Origin: a virus
Reading direction: 5' to 3' (one strand)
Virus record (IMG/VR): IMGVR_UViG_3300046011_005255
Span: 1 to 36,013 of that record
DNA: 36,013 bases
The translations under genes were made by a program, and so were the position numbers. The notes beneath the pieces were generated by a model. That model worked only from the letters and a program-made list of their open reading frames with translations. It was not told the DNA's origin and searched no databases. This document shows, piece after piece, positions 7,288 through 14,961 of this stretch (position 1 is the stretch's first letter; each line of letters starts with the position of its first letter).

Positions 7288-8790
7288 TTAAAGTCTTCTT
7301 TTTAGACGGTTAACTAAGTTATTAAAGGCCCCACTTTCTGCTATTAATTTTCCTATACCTATGTAAGCCTTAGATGAAGTTTCCATTTTTGCCTTCATTG
7401 CAGCTTCTTTTTCGGCTTTCATGCGTGCGCGGTCTGCCTTCAATATGACAGCCAATTCATCTCTTGTACCTTGATCCTCTAATCCTGCCTGTCTAGATGA
7501 CAACCCTCTTCCCATTCCTGCTAATCCAGATGCTATTCGGGTTGCCTTAGCATCCATAGCATCTCTAGAGGCTCCTTTTATTTTTGGATTTTTTAACTTC
7601 CTGTTATAAGAGGCTCCTCTAGCGGCTCTAATCGTTGCTAACGCCCCCCCTAAAGTTCTTTGATTTCCACCCTTGTCAAAAGTTTCTTTAGGTGTTGGGG
7701 GTGCTTCTGGGGTAGGTGTTGGGGGTGCTTCTGGGGTAGGTGTTGGGGTAGGACGGGGAGTATCAAATATAGGTTTTCCTGCATATCCAGCGTCAAAACC
7801 TTTTTTAGCTGCACCATAAATACCTCCTAGACTCTGCCCTATTTTACCAAATAATCCGGGTTTTTTAGGTGCTACTGCTGTGGCTGCTGGTGCTGCTGCT
7901 GGTGCTCCAGCAGGAGGGTCTGCAAAAAATGCTTGCCCTGCACGCTTGACTCTACCTTTTAAGCTTTCAAAAGCTTCATCAATATTCTCATTTTCTTCAC
8001 TTAATTTTTTTTTTAAAAAAGCTAACTTTTGCATCTTTTTTAGATTTGTTTTAGCTTGCTTCTTGCCCTTACCTTTAATAGATTTTTTACCTTTTCTCTT
8101 TCTTAGCATAGCTAAATCAGAACCTTCAATTTGACCATCACGATCAACATCTAAGTTTTTTTGTTTACCAATCAGTTTTGCTTCATTATATTGTGAGTAA
8201 GCTTCATCAAATCTTGCTTTAAGAATCTTTACTAAATTAGATTCTTTTTCTAACTTTTGTTTAGATTCATTTATAAACTTAGATTTCTTTGATTCAGTTA
8301 ATTCTGGATAGGCTCCTCGTGTTGAAGGGTCAGCAACCAAATCAAATGTAATTAAATTAAAGTCTTCATTGACTATCTTCTTACCTTCTGAGTTTTCTGA
8401 TAAAGTCCCCATTCCTCTCGATGATATACCTATTTTTACACCACCATTAATTAAGGCTCTAGCAGTAAGACCAGCAGGAGTATTTAAAATTTCTGCTTCT
8501 CCAATAACCTCATTACCCTTCATTTCTAGCTTGGTTATTAGGTGTGATGCATTAGATAACTTAACAGTATCATTAGTAGGGTGGTCTAATTCTCCACAAA
8601 GTCTTCTGCCTTCAATCAAAGGTTGAAGTTTATCTAGTTGTTTATTTAAAACATTTTGGGGATAAATTCTACCATTGCTATTAGATTCTTCAGCCCTTTG
8701 GAATACCCCACGAACGCGCATGGTCTTCCCTTCAGAACCTTCGTTTATTATTTGTAATCTCTCAATTAAAAATACATCAGTTAATAGCAT
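7288..8790 (-). CDS. 21: Prohead protease, gp21-like, with long C-terminal extension
   Basis: Serine protease that matures the prohead. The protease domain is residues 1-165: the His region LCGELDHPTNDTVKLSN (H70), the Ser region KIGISSRGMG (S123/S124) and a FDLVADPSTRGAYPE segment (D150/D154). These match the H...SSRG...DP pattern of T4 gp21/U35-type proteases. T4 gp21 is about 212 residues. This one is 500. The extension holds a 12-residue EF-hand-like loop at 214-225 (DVDRDGQIEGSD) followed by LAMLRKRKGKK, a Lys-rich segment, an Ala/Pro-rich segment at 291-310, a Thr-Pro repeat at 346-368 and a basic, helical C-terminus. T4-type cleavage sites appear at E17/G18, E272/A273 and E485/S486, so self-processing is likely. 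GGAG lies nine bases before the start. Confidence 0.88.
   Translation of the reverse strand: MLLTDVFLIERLQIINEGSEGKTMRVRGVFQRAEESNSNGRIYPQNVLNKQLDKLQPLIEGRRLCGELDHPTNDTVKLSNASHLITKLEMKGNEVIGEAEILNTPAGLTARALINGGVKIGISSRGMGTLSENSEGKKIVNEDFNLITFDLVADPSTRGAYPELTESKKSKFINESKQKLEKESNLVKILKARFDEAYSQYNEAKLIGKQKNLDVDRDGQIEGSDLAMLRKRKGKKSIKGKGKKQAKTNLKKMQKLAFLKKKLSEENENIDEAFESLKGRVKRAGQAFFADPPAGAPAAAPAATAVAPKKPGLFGKIGQSLGGIYGAAKKGFDAGYAGKPIFDTPRPTPTPTPEAPPTPTPEAPPTPKETFDKGGNQRTLGGALATIRAARGASYNRKLKNPKIKGASRDAMDAKATRIASGLAGMGRGLSSRQAGLEDQGTRDELAVILKADRARMKAEKEAAMKAKMETSSKAYIGIGKLIAESGAFNNLVNRLKRRL
7691..7750. repeat. 24-base tandem repeat coding a Thr-Pro-rich linker
   Basis: Two identical 24-base units (7691-7714 and 7715-7738) and a partial third (7739-7750), each beginning GGTGTTGGGG on the plus strand. 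They encode an eight-residue TPTPEAPP-type repeat in the protease extension. The repeat is G/C-rich against an AT-rich background. Slippage at this site would change linker length in steps of eight residues without breaking the frame. Confidence 0.9.
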
Positions 8791-8791
8791 A

Positions 8792-9214
8792 TTATTTTAC
8801 TCCGAATTTCTTTTTCAAACTTCTACTTCCATATTTAGAAGCTAATTTTTTATTTCCTTCACCATATCTTAATTTTGTTCGTACAGAATGTTTTTTTATT
8901 GAATTAAAACTAGAATCAGGTGTGGAACTTCCGGGACTAAACCCTTTTGCGATTTTACCTCGACCACTCTTAGCACCCCATTTTCCCTTAGATACTACAT
9001 ATAATCTATTTGCAGCTTTAGTACTAAAAATGTCTCCATAATTAGCTTGGTCTAAAGCTTGTTTTATACTCCCATAAGTAGTAACTCTAGCTTTTGTTGG
9101 TAAGTGTTTTTCTTTTTTAGTACCTTCCCTAGATGTATAATAAGATCTACCCGCCTCTGATCCACGGGCTTCAAATATCATTTTTATTTCATCTAGAATT
9201 TCAACTAAATTCAT
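8792..9214 (-). CDS. Basic head protein with a capsid-targeting-like N-terminus
   Basis: A 140-residue protein. Its first 15 residues are hydrophobic and acidic (MNLVEILDEIKMIFE) and end in I13-F14-E15 before A16-R-G, which fits the T4 prohead protease consensus ([L/I]-x-E before A/G/S). The remainder is strongly basic, with GKWGAKSGRGKIAKG and the C-terminal KLASKYGSRSLKKKFGVK. T4 internal proteins, which are packed in the head and ejected with DNA, have this same plan: a short targeting peptide ending in x-E-A, then a small basic mature protein. The gene overlaps its upstream neighbour by ATGA and sits directly before the protease gene. The internal-protein role is inferred. A core or decoration protein is the alternative. 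Confidence 0.68.
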   Translation of the reverse strand: MNLVEILDEIKMIFEARGSEAGRSYYTSREGTKKEKHLPTKARVTTYGSIKQALDQANYGDIFSTKAANRLYVVSKGKWGAKSGRGKIAKGFSPGSSTPDSSFNSIKKHSVRTKLRYGEGNKKLASKYGSRSLKKKFGVK

Positions 9215-9663
9215 TTCTTACCTTTAAATTTCTTTAATTTTTGAGCAAAAATTAAAACAGCATCTGAAGATTTTTTATTTCTTCCAGATGGCTCTGCTAC
9301 TTTAGGTCCACTCATTGAACATCCACAACATCCACCAGTAGTCATTTCAAGAAGTTGTTTAACATCTTCTAATAAAGTAATTAATTTATCTGCTTTTTCT
9401 TCAGTTATTAAATTTACTTGTTGTTTGTTTTCTACTATGCTTTGTTTAGGTTTAATATCTGGTTTTTTTGTTTGTATTTTTTTTCCTAATACTTGGGACA
9501 TAAACTCTTCTGGAACTACCGTTTCAGAAATATCGAGTTGCTTTTCAACTTCAGGAGTTTTAGTTACAAACTTTTTAGCTTTTTGCGGAGTAGTCATTTC
9601 ATTCATTATCAACTGCTCCGCAAAAGAACCTATGCTAAATCCAGATTGTTTTAAAGTAGTCAT
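9211..9663 (-). CDS. Small head-cluster protein with a CCxC motif
   Basis: A 150-residue protein of unknown function. The N-terminal half is polar with EEFMSQVLGKKIQTKKPD around residues 52-69. A helical segment (TEEKADKLITLLEDVKQLLE, 87-106) is followed by TTGGCCGCSMSG at 108-119 with three close cysteines, and a Lys-rich C-terminus. The cysteine cluster could bind a metal or form disulphides, but there are too few other Cys/His residues to name a fold. It lies among head-core genes, after a stem-loop and before the basic internal-protein candidate (ATGA overlap). A core or portal-adjacent assembly role is likely from position only. Confidence 0.62.
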   Translation of the reverse strand: MTTLKQSGFSIGSFAEQLIMNEMTTPQKAKKFVTKTPEVEKQLDISETVVPEEFMSQVLGKKIQTKKPDIKPKQSIVENKQQVNLITEEKADKLITLLEDVKQLLEMTTGGCCGCSMSGPKVAEPSGRNKKSSDAVLIFAQKLKKFKGKK

Positions 9664-9686
9664 AGAATAATCTAAAAATTTATATA

Positions 9687-9713
9687 GCAGCCAAGTTTTT
9701 TATACTTGACTGC
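9687..9713 (-). terminator. Stem-loop between head-core genes, possible weak terminator
   Basis: Nine-base-pair stem with one G-T pair (arms 9687-9695 and 9705-9713) and a nine-base A/T loop, directly after the acidic core gene. On the minus strand it is followed by an A/T stretch with five T about ten bases downstream, instead of an immediate T run. It could be a weak terminator or an mRNA-stabilising hairpin that changes the ratio of the acidic protein to the genes beyond. Confidence 0.45.
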
Positions 9714-9720
9714 TTAAAAA

Positions 9721-10299
9721 TCAGCAAGACTTCTTGCCCTTCATAGGCATTTTCATTTTGCCTTTTGCAGGCTTCTTAGACATCTTAGCTTTTTTTCCGG
9801 CTGGGGTAGAGGATCCATATCCACCCATATCGCCTTCTTCAACTACATCATCAGACTCTTCTTCATCATACTCATCATCCGAAATCTCATCGTCTGAATC
9901 TTCTTCGGAATCCTCATCTAGCATCTCTTCTGATTCCAAAAGAACTTCGTTTACACATTCAGCTATGATTGATTCTAAATCTTCTTCACTTTCATTGATG
10001 CTGCTAAGACGATCTAAAACATTAGCTATTATATGTAAATGCTCTAGAACTCTTTCTTCATCTATGGCTTCAGGTAGGAGGGAAGTGCAAAGTGGGCAAA
10101 CATGAGTTTCCCCTTCTTCAACAACTTCTTGCTCTTCTGAATCTTGGATTTGCTCGTAACCTTGAGCATCAACAGCTTCTTTGAGGCTTTGTTGGCCCTT
10201 TTCAGCCTTGCCCTCATTTACATTTAGGCCAATTTTTCCCCAAGCGGCTGACTCAAGGAGCTTATTACGAAAATCATCATTTAAATTAATATGTTGCAT
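9721..10299 (-). CDS. Acidic prohead-core protein with possible zinc site
   Basis: A 192-residue protein with three parts. Residues 1-30 contain a T4-type protease site (L14-L15-E16 before S17) just before AAWGKIGLN. Residues 66-90 contain HVCPLC (C68, C71) and EHLHI (H87, H89), a C-x2-C-x15-H-x-H spacing that could hold zinc. Residues 103-157 are extremely Asp/Glu/Ser-rich, and the tail 165-192 is Lys/Met/Gly/Pro-rich, ending GKKSC. The acid-then-basic plan and place before the protease recall small T4 prohead core proteins (gp67/gp68 type), though it is longer. GGAG lies eight bases before the ATG. The core role is inferred and no zinc family is recognised. Confidence 0.65.
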   Translation of the reverse strand: MQHINLNDDFRNKLLESAAWGKIGLNVNEGKAEKGQQSLKEAVDAQGYEQIQDSEEQEVVEEGETHVCPLCTSLLPEAIDEERVLEHLHIIANVLDRLSSINESEEDLESIIAECVNEVLLESEEMLDEDSEEDSDDEISDDEYDEEESDDVVEEGDMGGYGSSTPAGKKAKMSKKPAKGKMKMPMKGKKSC

Positions 10300-10376
10300 G
10301 GCTTATCTCCATTAAAAAATGTAAGCTCTAAACTTATGTAGCATCCTTCTTTAAAATAATATAATTTTTTATTTTT
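10300..10376 (-). other. AT-rich gap before the head-core genes, possible promoter region
   Basis: A 77-base gap between the PAAR-like gene and the acidic core gene, at the switch from tail/baseplate genes to head genes. The minus strand reads through a very A/T-rich tract (TATATTATTTTAAAG-like) and then the ribosome site GGAG. There is no clear intrinsic terminator for the tail operon here. A promoter for the head-core cluster is a reasonable guess, but no consensus I trust is visible. Confidence 0.3.
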
Positions 10377-10679
10377 TTAGTATGCTTTTACATTTAACCC
10401 GTTATTGGTATATAAACTATCTGATTCAGAATGAGGTGAAGACCCATGCTCGGGTAATCCATCCTCTTCAACTACTATAGGAATATTATTAATAAATACT
10501 TTACTAATATTATTTGGATTTTTAATTATTGCAGGATAAGTAGCAGTCGGGTGAGGTTTAGTTTCATCCCCTTCAACTACAACTAACTTTTCACTTATAA
10601 AAACATTATTTTGATTTTGTACCAGTTGTTCAGCCCCACAGGTAGTTCGATCAGTTTGGACTATTAAAGAAAAAGGCAT
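10377..10679 (-). CDS. PAAR-like spike-tip protein
   Basis: Probable metal-pinned cone that sharpens the central tail spike (T4 gp5.4 / PAAR family). The product is 100 residues, the usual size. It has short strand repeats, NVFISEKLVVVEGDETKPHP and KVFINNIPIVVEEDGLPEHG, the 'V.vnG.pv...GD...H' pattern of PAAR proteins. Four residues could form the three-His one-Cys metal site known for these proteins: C14, H43, H78 and H83. There is no fused effector domain. It begins one base after the cysteine-rich gene, far from the gp5-like spike gene (31820-32902). Call is by motif, moderate to good. Confidence 0.72.
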   Translation of the reverse strand: MPFSLIVQTDRTTCGAEQLVQNQNNVFISEKLVVVEGDETKPHPTATYPAIIKNPNNISKVFINNIPIVVEEDGLPEHGSSPHSESDSLYTNNGLNVKAY

Positions 10680-10680
10680 A

Positions 10681-13600
10681 TTATTGTAATGGTTTTATTT
10701 GTTTAATTGCTGAAGTTAATATCTTAGCAGGCTCAGTTTGTGTTGGCGGTTCTATGTATTGACCACTATTCATTGATCTAAGCTGTGGGTAAGAATCTTC
10801 AGTTGCTGCTGCTCTTCTTTTTAATAAAGCAGTTTTATTTAAATAAGCATCCCCAGAGTATTTAGTAACTTCATATATTTGAATATTATCTACAGCACCA
10901 GATTTTATTCTTTCAAATATCGTCTTATTAGCTGGAGATGATATAAATTTATTAAAGTCTGTAAAAGGTAGTCTAGAGAAAACATCGAAGGTTGTTAAAC
11001 CTCTATCTAAAACATAATTAGAATTTAATTCACTTATAATTTCTTTAATTTTTCTTAGTGGTGTTTTTGGTCTAACTGTAGATTTATTTTCATCTTTATA
11101 ACCTGACCTAAAGAAAGTGCTACTTGGATCAAAAATAACTTTTCTTGCATCTAGCTCATATTCACCTATGACATTAGGATCAGGGTAAGTAGTCGTTAGA
11201 TCCACAAATTTTGTAGTCGTAATATTGGCATCATATTCGCTCTTGTCAATACTTAGTTCGTAAATTAATTCTCTAATATTAGTTCCGTTAGTTTGGAATT
11301 GAATAAGTTCTGATTGTATATCAAATGGATTATTCTCTTCCTTATTAGTTGGGAATAATAAAATATACCAAGGTAATTGCCGTACTAGTAATGGAACATT
11401 TTTATTTGTTTTTCTTGCATGTCCGTCAAATCGGATATCTTGTTGCTGTAAATAAATGTGACCAGATGACACTACATAATCAATAAAAACATCATCAGGG
11501 TGTACTGGGAACATGTAATGATTTGCTTTAAATTTTACATATTCATTAATAGCACTTAAATCTTGTTCAGTACTTATGGAGCAAAGATCATATCTGGCTT
11601 TTGTAGTATCAATATATTCAGTCGTTCTAATTGTTTCTACAGTCTCTGTTTTTAATTTTAAGAAATAAACATTTTCCCTTTCACCACTTAAAGAATAATT
11701 ATATTCTAAGTTAGATGTGTAAGGTGAGGATACTGTTAAAATTATAGAAGAATCACCATTCAATAATTCTAAAGCAATCATCTTATCTATATCACGAATT
11801 AAATAAGCATGATCCTTTTCTGTATCTAAATAAATTCTTCTTTGATTTACGCCAAGACCAACTTCAATATAATCTCCATCGGAAATTTTTAAATTTGCTC
11901 TACCAATTACAATATCATCATCATTAATATAATATTTTCTAGGTTGACCATCAACCTCTACTGTTAATGATTTTTCTAAATCACTTGCTAGAACTTTTAT
12001 CAGTGGAGTTATTTTAGCAGTTCTTCCTGTTGATTTAGTTTCATCTAGAGGAATTAAATTATTTTCTAAATATGCAAAAGCTTTTAAAGTATTTGCTACT
12101 TGATCTTGAGTTTTTTCAGGTACAATTGTTTTTGCAGTTCGATTCTCAGCTAACTTTCTATAATAAGAAATATCAAAAGTTTCTATGGTTCCATTAATTA
12201 ACTTCCTACGAATCACATCTAAGAAATAATCCTTACCTATTAAATTACCTAACTGATCCGTAATGTTTTCAAATATTCTTATTACACTTGGTTTTAAGCT
12301 TTTTTCTATATTATAAATTGTTAAATCCGAAGAGTAATAAGATCTCCAATCTTCAGATGTATTATTTTTATCTAAATAATAAGCAATAGATTCGTGAATT
12401 GTGTTAGAAAATAAATTAGTTAGTTTAAAATTATAAACAACTGCTTCGTTGTAGTCTGTAGTTGGGGGTACATAAACTGCAACTGCGGGGTCTAGATTAA
12501 CTACTCCAGCGCCAGCATTTTCTGGTAATTCATAGAATGGTCTAGTTCCAACATTTATATCAGCAGGGTTTTGATTTGAAGGATTATTATTTCCTGTAAA
12601 AATAACTTCACCGACAGTATCCGCGTCTGGTAATCTTTCATTAAAAATAGGTCCATTATCATCTGCCCCACCATCATCTAAAATTACAGGCTCTGTTTGA
12701 ATACCCGCTCCAACAGAAGTTGAATTTACAGGTCCATCATTATTACAATAATTTCTACATGATTGGAAAGTTAAATGATATTCTGGTCCTTGAGCTTGTG
12801 TAGGAGTTGCAATAGTGGATATACAAGCATTGTTTACACATTTAAAATAATTTCTAACTTGAGTAGGGTCTGAAATTATTCCACCCCCTGATTCTCTTTG
12901 AGAAAGACCTCCTAAAACCTGTCTAGATAATCTATCTACTTCAGCAGTATTAGATTGGCAACGCAATCGACACTCAGTTAAAGTTGTAAAATATCCTTGA
13001 GCTTGCGCGAAACTTAAAGTAGTAGTCATACCAGCACAAGTTCCAGTACTCTTATTACATTTAAAGAAAGTTGATATTGGGTCAGGTCTATCTCCAGCCG
13101 TGGATAAAGTATCACCTTCTTGTCTAGCTCTACAATCTGATTCACATTGTGCCAAACTTCCGTATGTCCCAGCAGTTTGGTTTTGTGGTACTGTTAATTG
13201 TCTACATTTACCATTGATTGTATTACAAGAATATCTTTGCACTAAAGGAACTGGTCCTCCAGTAGTTGAGGGTCCATCTATTGGTGTTGTTCTAGGTCTT
13301 GAACAAACGGCTTCACAAGCTTGTAAATTTTCAAATGCCCCGGGTGGTTTTGAAGTTGCTCGGCGCTCTACGCAGCCCCCAATTAAAATAGTCCCTCCTG
13401 TGGATGCGTTTTCTCTTATACATACATAATAAGTTTTTACTTGAGGAATTGGAGTTCCTCCAGTTTCGCCCAAAGGTCTAGGTTCTTCAGGACATACTGG
13501 TTCACCTAACTTTCTTTCACATGGTGAACCATCATTGGCAGCGCAATTACTATAAGGTGCAGAATTTACAACTAAACCTGCTGGTAAAACAGAAGCACAT

Positions 13601-14958
13601 TCAGGAAAAGTTCCATCAGGTCTTCTGTTTACCTGCGTTAATTTACATTCTCTATTGTAGATAATTGCACACCTACAACCTGCTCCGAATTGAGGGCAGG
13701 GAATAGTTCCTGTGGATGGAGTTTGAATACAAAATCTACAGGTTTTTGTTATAGTGGTAGTACCCCCAGTTTCACTTGGCCCGGGTCCGGGAGTTGCTGG
13801 TCCGGGTCCTGTTGGACCTCCGGGTGTGCTTGGTCCGGGACCGGGAGTTAAAGGACCAACTCGTTCCCTATCTCCACAATCTTCTTCTATTTCATCTCTA
13901 CATAATGCTTGGCATGTTGCTAAAGCATTAGGTTCACATCCATAGAATCCGGGTCCGGGTCCAGTAGTTGGCGGGTAAACACACCTACCTAAATCACGAT
14001 CAAATGTACCTTGTTGGATTGAATGTACGCGACATTCTCTATCTTGCCTTATCCTACATCTACATAATGGATTATTAGGGGGTGTACAAGGAAACCATCC
14101 AGTTGTTGGGTTGCCAGTATTTACACAATGATAACAAGTTCTTGGTGGACAAATTTGATCAGTAGGGCCTCTAGTAGAAGGTCCGGGTCCTGCGGGGCCG
14201 GGAGTTGATGGTCCGGGTCCTATTGGAACGGGAGTCGCAGGCCCAGTTGTTTCTCCGGGGCATATTGGAGGACCTATGACATCAGCACACCATGGAGCAT
14301 TACAGGCTTCAGTACTATTCAAAGAATAACCTAGTAATCTGTCTCCATTAGGGCATAATCCACCGAAGGTTATAGGGGGGCATTGTTCATTAATAGCAAC
14401 GGTGCCACCATTATATATTTGACAATTTGCTGATTGAAGTAATGGGCAAGTACATCCCGGTCCATATTGTGGGCAAGGAACCCGTTGCTCATTTTCCTCT
14501 TTTATACAACATAAATAATATAAGCAAGGTTGTTCTGGACAAACAATCTGTACCCCGTCTCTACAAACTGAAGCACAAGCAGGTTCCGATTGAAACTCAT
14601 TTACAGGGCAGTTAGTTGCCCCGGGCAAATCTGGAACCCAAGTTTCTTTTCTTTCACAAAATCTATCTGTAATTAATCTACATCGACATGGACCATTTGA
14701 TACTGGAGTGCCATCCCTTGCACAACTAAATCCTTCTGGATCAGTTGCAGGACGCTCTTTACATACCCAGCAAACTCTTAGAATTAATCTAGTTGGTGGT
14801 CTATCTCTAATAGGTCCCTTAGGTCCCCAAGGTTCACCATCCCGTCTTCTTCTCCTAGGATGCCTTTTAGGAGTGACTGGAGGCTCTCTATCTCTACGGT
14901 TTCCGGGTCCTTGACCGGGATAAAATTTACCGCATTCAAAGGATGGTGTTTCAGTCAC
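10681..14958 (-). CDS. Giant cysteine-rich virion protein with two types of Cys repeat
   Basis: A 1425-residue protein starting at GTG (14958), chosen because GGAG lies eight bases upstream; the nearby ATG meets a stop at once. Residues 1-56 are Pro/Arg-rich. About 61 cysteines fall in residues 1-740. Four copies of a module C-x2-C-x10-12-C-x6-11-C-x-C-x7-C occur near 63-101, 145-179 (variant), 275-309 and 407-438, separated by Pro-Gly linkers (such as GPGPSTPGPAGPGPSTRGPT at 247-266). Four copies of a second module ending C-x18-21-C-x3-C lie at 513-552, 578-609, 634-667 and 707-738, resembling half of a Kunitz-like domain. Residues 830-1425 are cysteine-poor (one Cys), strand-rich and unrecognised. 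Position among fibre genes and before the PAAR-like gene suggests an exposed baseplate or fibre component. Confidence 0.7.
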   Translation of the reverse strand: MTETPSFECGKFYPGQGPGNRRDREPPVTPKRHPRRRRRDGEPWGPKGPIRDRPPTRLILRVCWVCKERPATDPEGFSCARDGTPVSNGPCRCRLITDRFCERKETWVPDLPGATNCPVNEFQSEPACASVCRDGVQIVCPEQPCLYYLCCIKEENEQRVPCPQYGPGCTCPLLQSANCQIYNGGTVAINEQCPPITFGGLCPNGDRLLGYSLNSTEACNAPWCADVIGPPICPGETTGPATPVPIGPGPSTPGPAGPGPSTRGPTDQICPPRTCYHCVNTGNPTTGWFPCTPPNNPLCRCRIRQDRECRVHSIQQGTFDRDLGRCVYPPTTGPGPGFYGCEPNALATCQALCRDEIEEDCGDRERVGPLTPGPGPSTPGGPTGPGPATPGPGPSETGGTTTITKTCRFCIQTPSTGTIPCPQFGAGCRCAIIYNRECKLTQVNRRPDGTFPECASVLPAGLVVNSAPYSNCAANDGSPCERKLGEPVCPEEPRPLGETGGTPIPQVKTYYVCIRENASTGGTILIGGCVERRATSKPPGAFENLQACEAVCSRPRTTPIDGPSTTGGPVPLVQRYSCNTINGKCRQLTVPQNQTAGTYGSLAQCESDCRARQEGDTLSTAGDRPDPISTFFKCNKSTGTCAGMTTTLSFAQAQGYFTTLTECRLRCQSNTAEVDRLSRQVLGGLSQRESGGGIISDPTQVRNYFKCVNNACISTIATPTQAQGPEYHLTFQSCRNYCNNDGPVNSTSVGAGIQTEPVILDDGGADDNGPIFNERLPDADTVGEVIFTGNNNPSNQNPADINVGTRPFYELPENAGAGVVNLDPAVAVYVPPTTDYNEAVVYNFKLTNLFSNTIHESIAYYLDKNNTSEDWRSYYSSDLTIYNIEKSLKPSVIRIFENITDQLGNLIGKDYFLDVIRRKLINGTIETFDISYYRKLAENRTAKTIVPEKTQDQVANTLKAFAYLENNLIPLDETKSTGRTAKITPLIKVLASDLEKSLTVEVDGQPRKYYINDDDIVIGRANLKISDGDYIEVGLGVNQRRIYLDTEKDHAYLIRDIDKMIALELLNGDSSIILTVSSPYTSNLEYNYSLSGERENVYFLKLKTETVETIRTTEYIDTTKARYDLCSISTEQDLSAINEYVKFKANHYMFPVHPDDVFIDYVVSSGHIYLQQQDIRFDGHARKTNKNVPLLVRQLPWYILLFPTNKEENNPFDIQSELIQFQTNGTNIRELIYELSIDKSEYDANITTTKFVDLTTTYPDPNVIGEYELDARKVIFDPSSTFFRSGYKDENKSTVRPKTPLRKIKEIISELNSNYVLDRGLTTFDVFSRLPFTDFNKFISSPANKTIFERIKSGAVDNIQIYEVTKYSGDAYLNKTALLKRRAAATEDSYPQLRSMNSGQYIEPPTQTEPAKILTSAIKQIKPLQ

Positions 14959-14961
14959 TTA

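Noticed and set aside
9734-10105. Plus-strand open frame rich in Ser.
   Set aside because: It is the antisense of the Asp/Glu-rich segment of the acidic core gene; the Ser run is a by-product of GAA/GAT/TCA codon composition.
10300-10376. Possible intrinsic terminator after the PAAR-like gene.
   Set aside because: Only a four- to five-base stem can be drawn and it has no GC-rich core followed by a T run.
13754-13945. Plus-strand Pro/Gly-rich frame resembling collagen.
   Set aside because: It is antisense to the Pro-Gly linkers of the cysteine-rich protein, and even the sense linkers lack a regular Gly-X-Y triplet, so no collagen helix is claimed.
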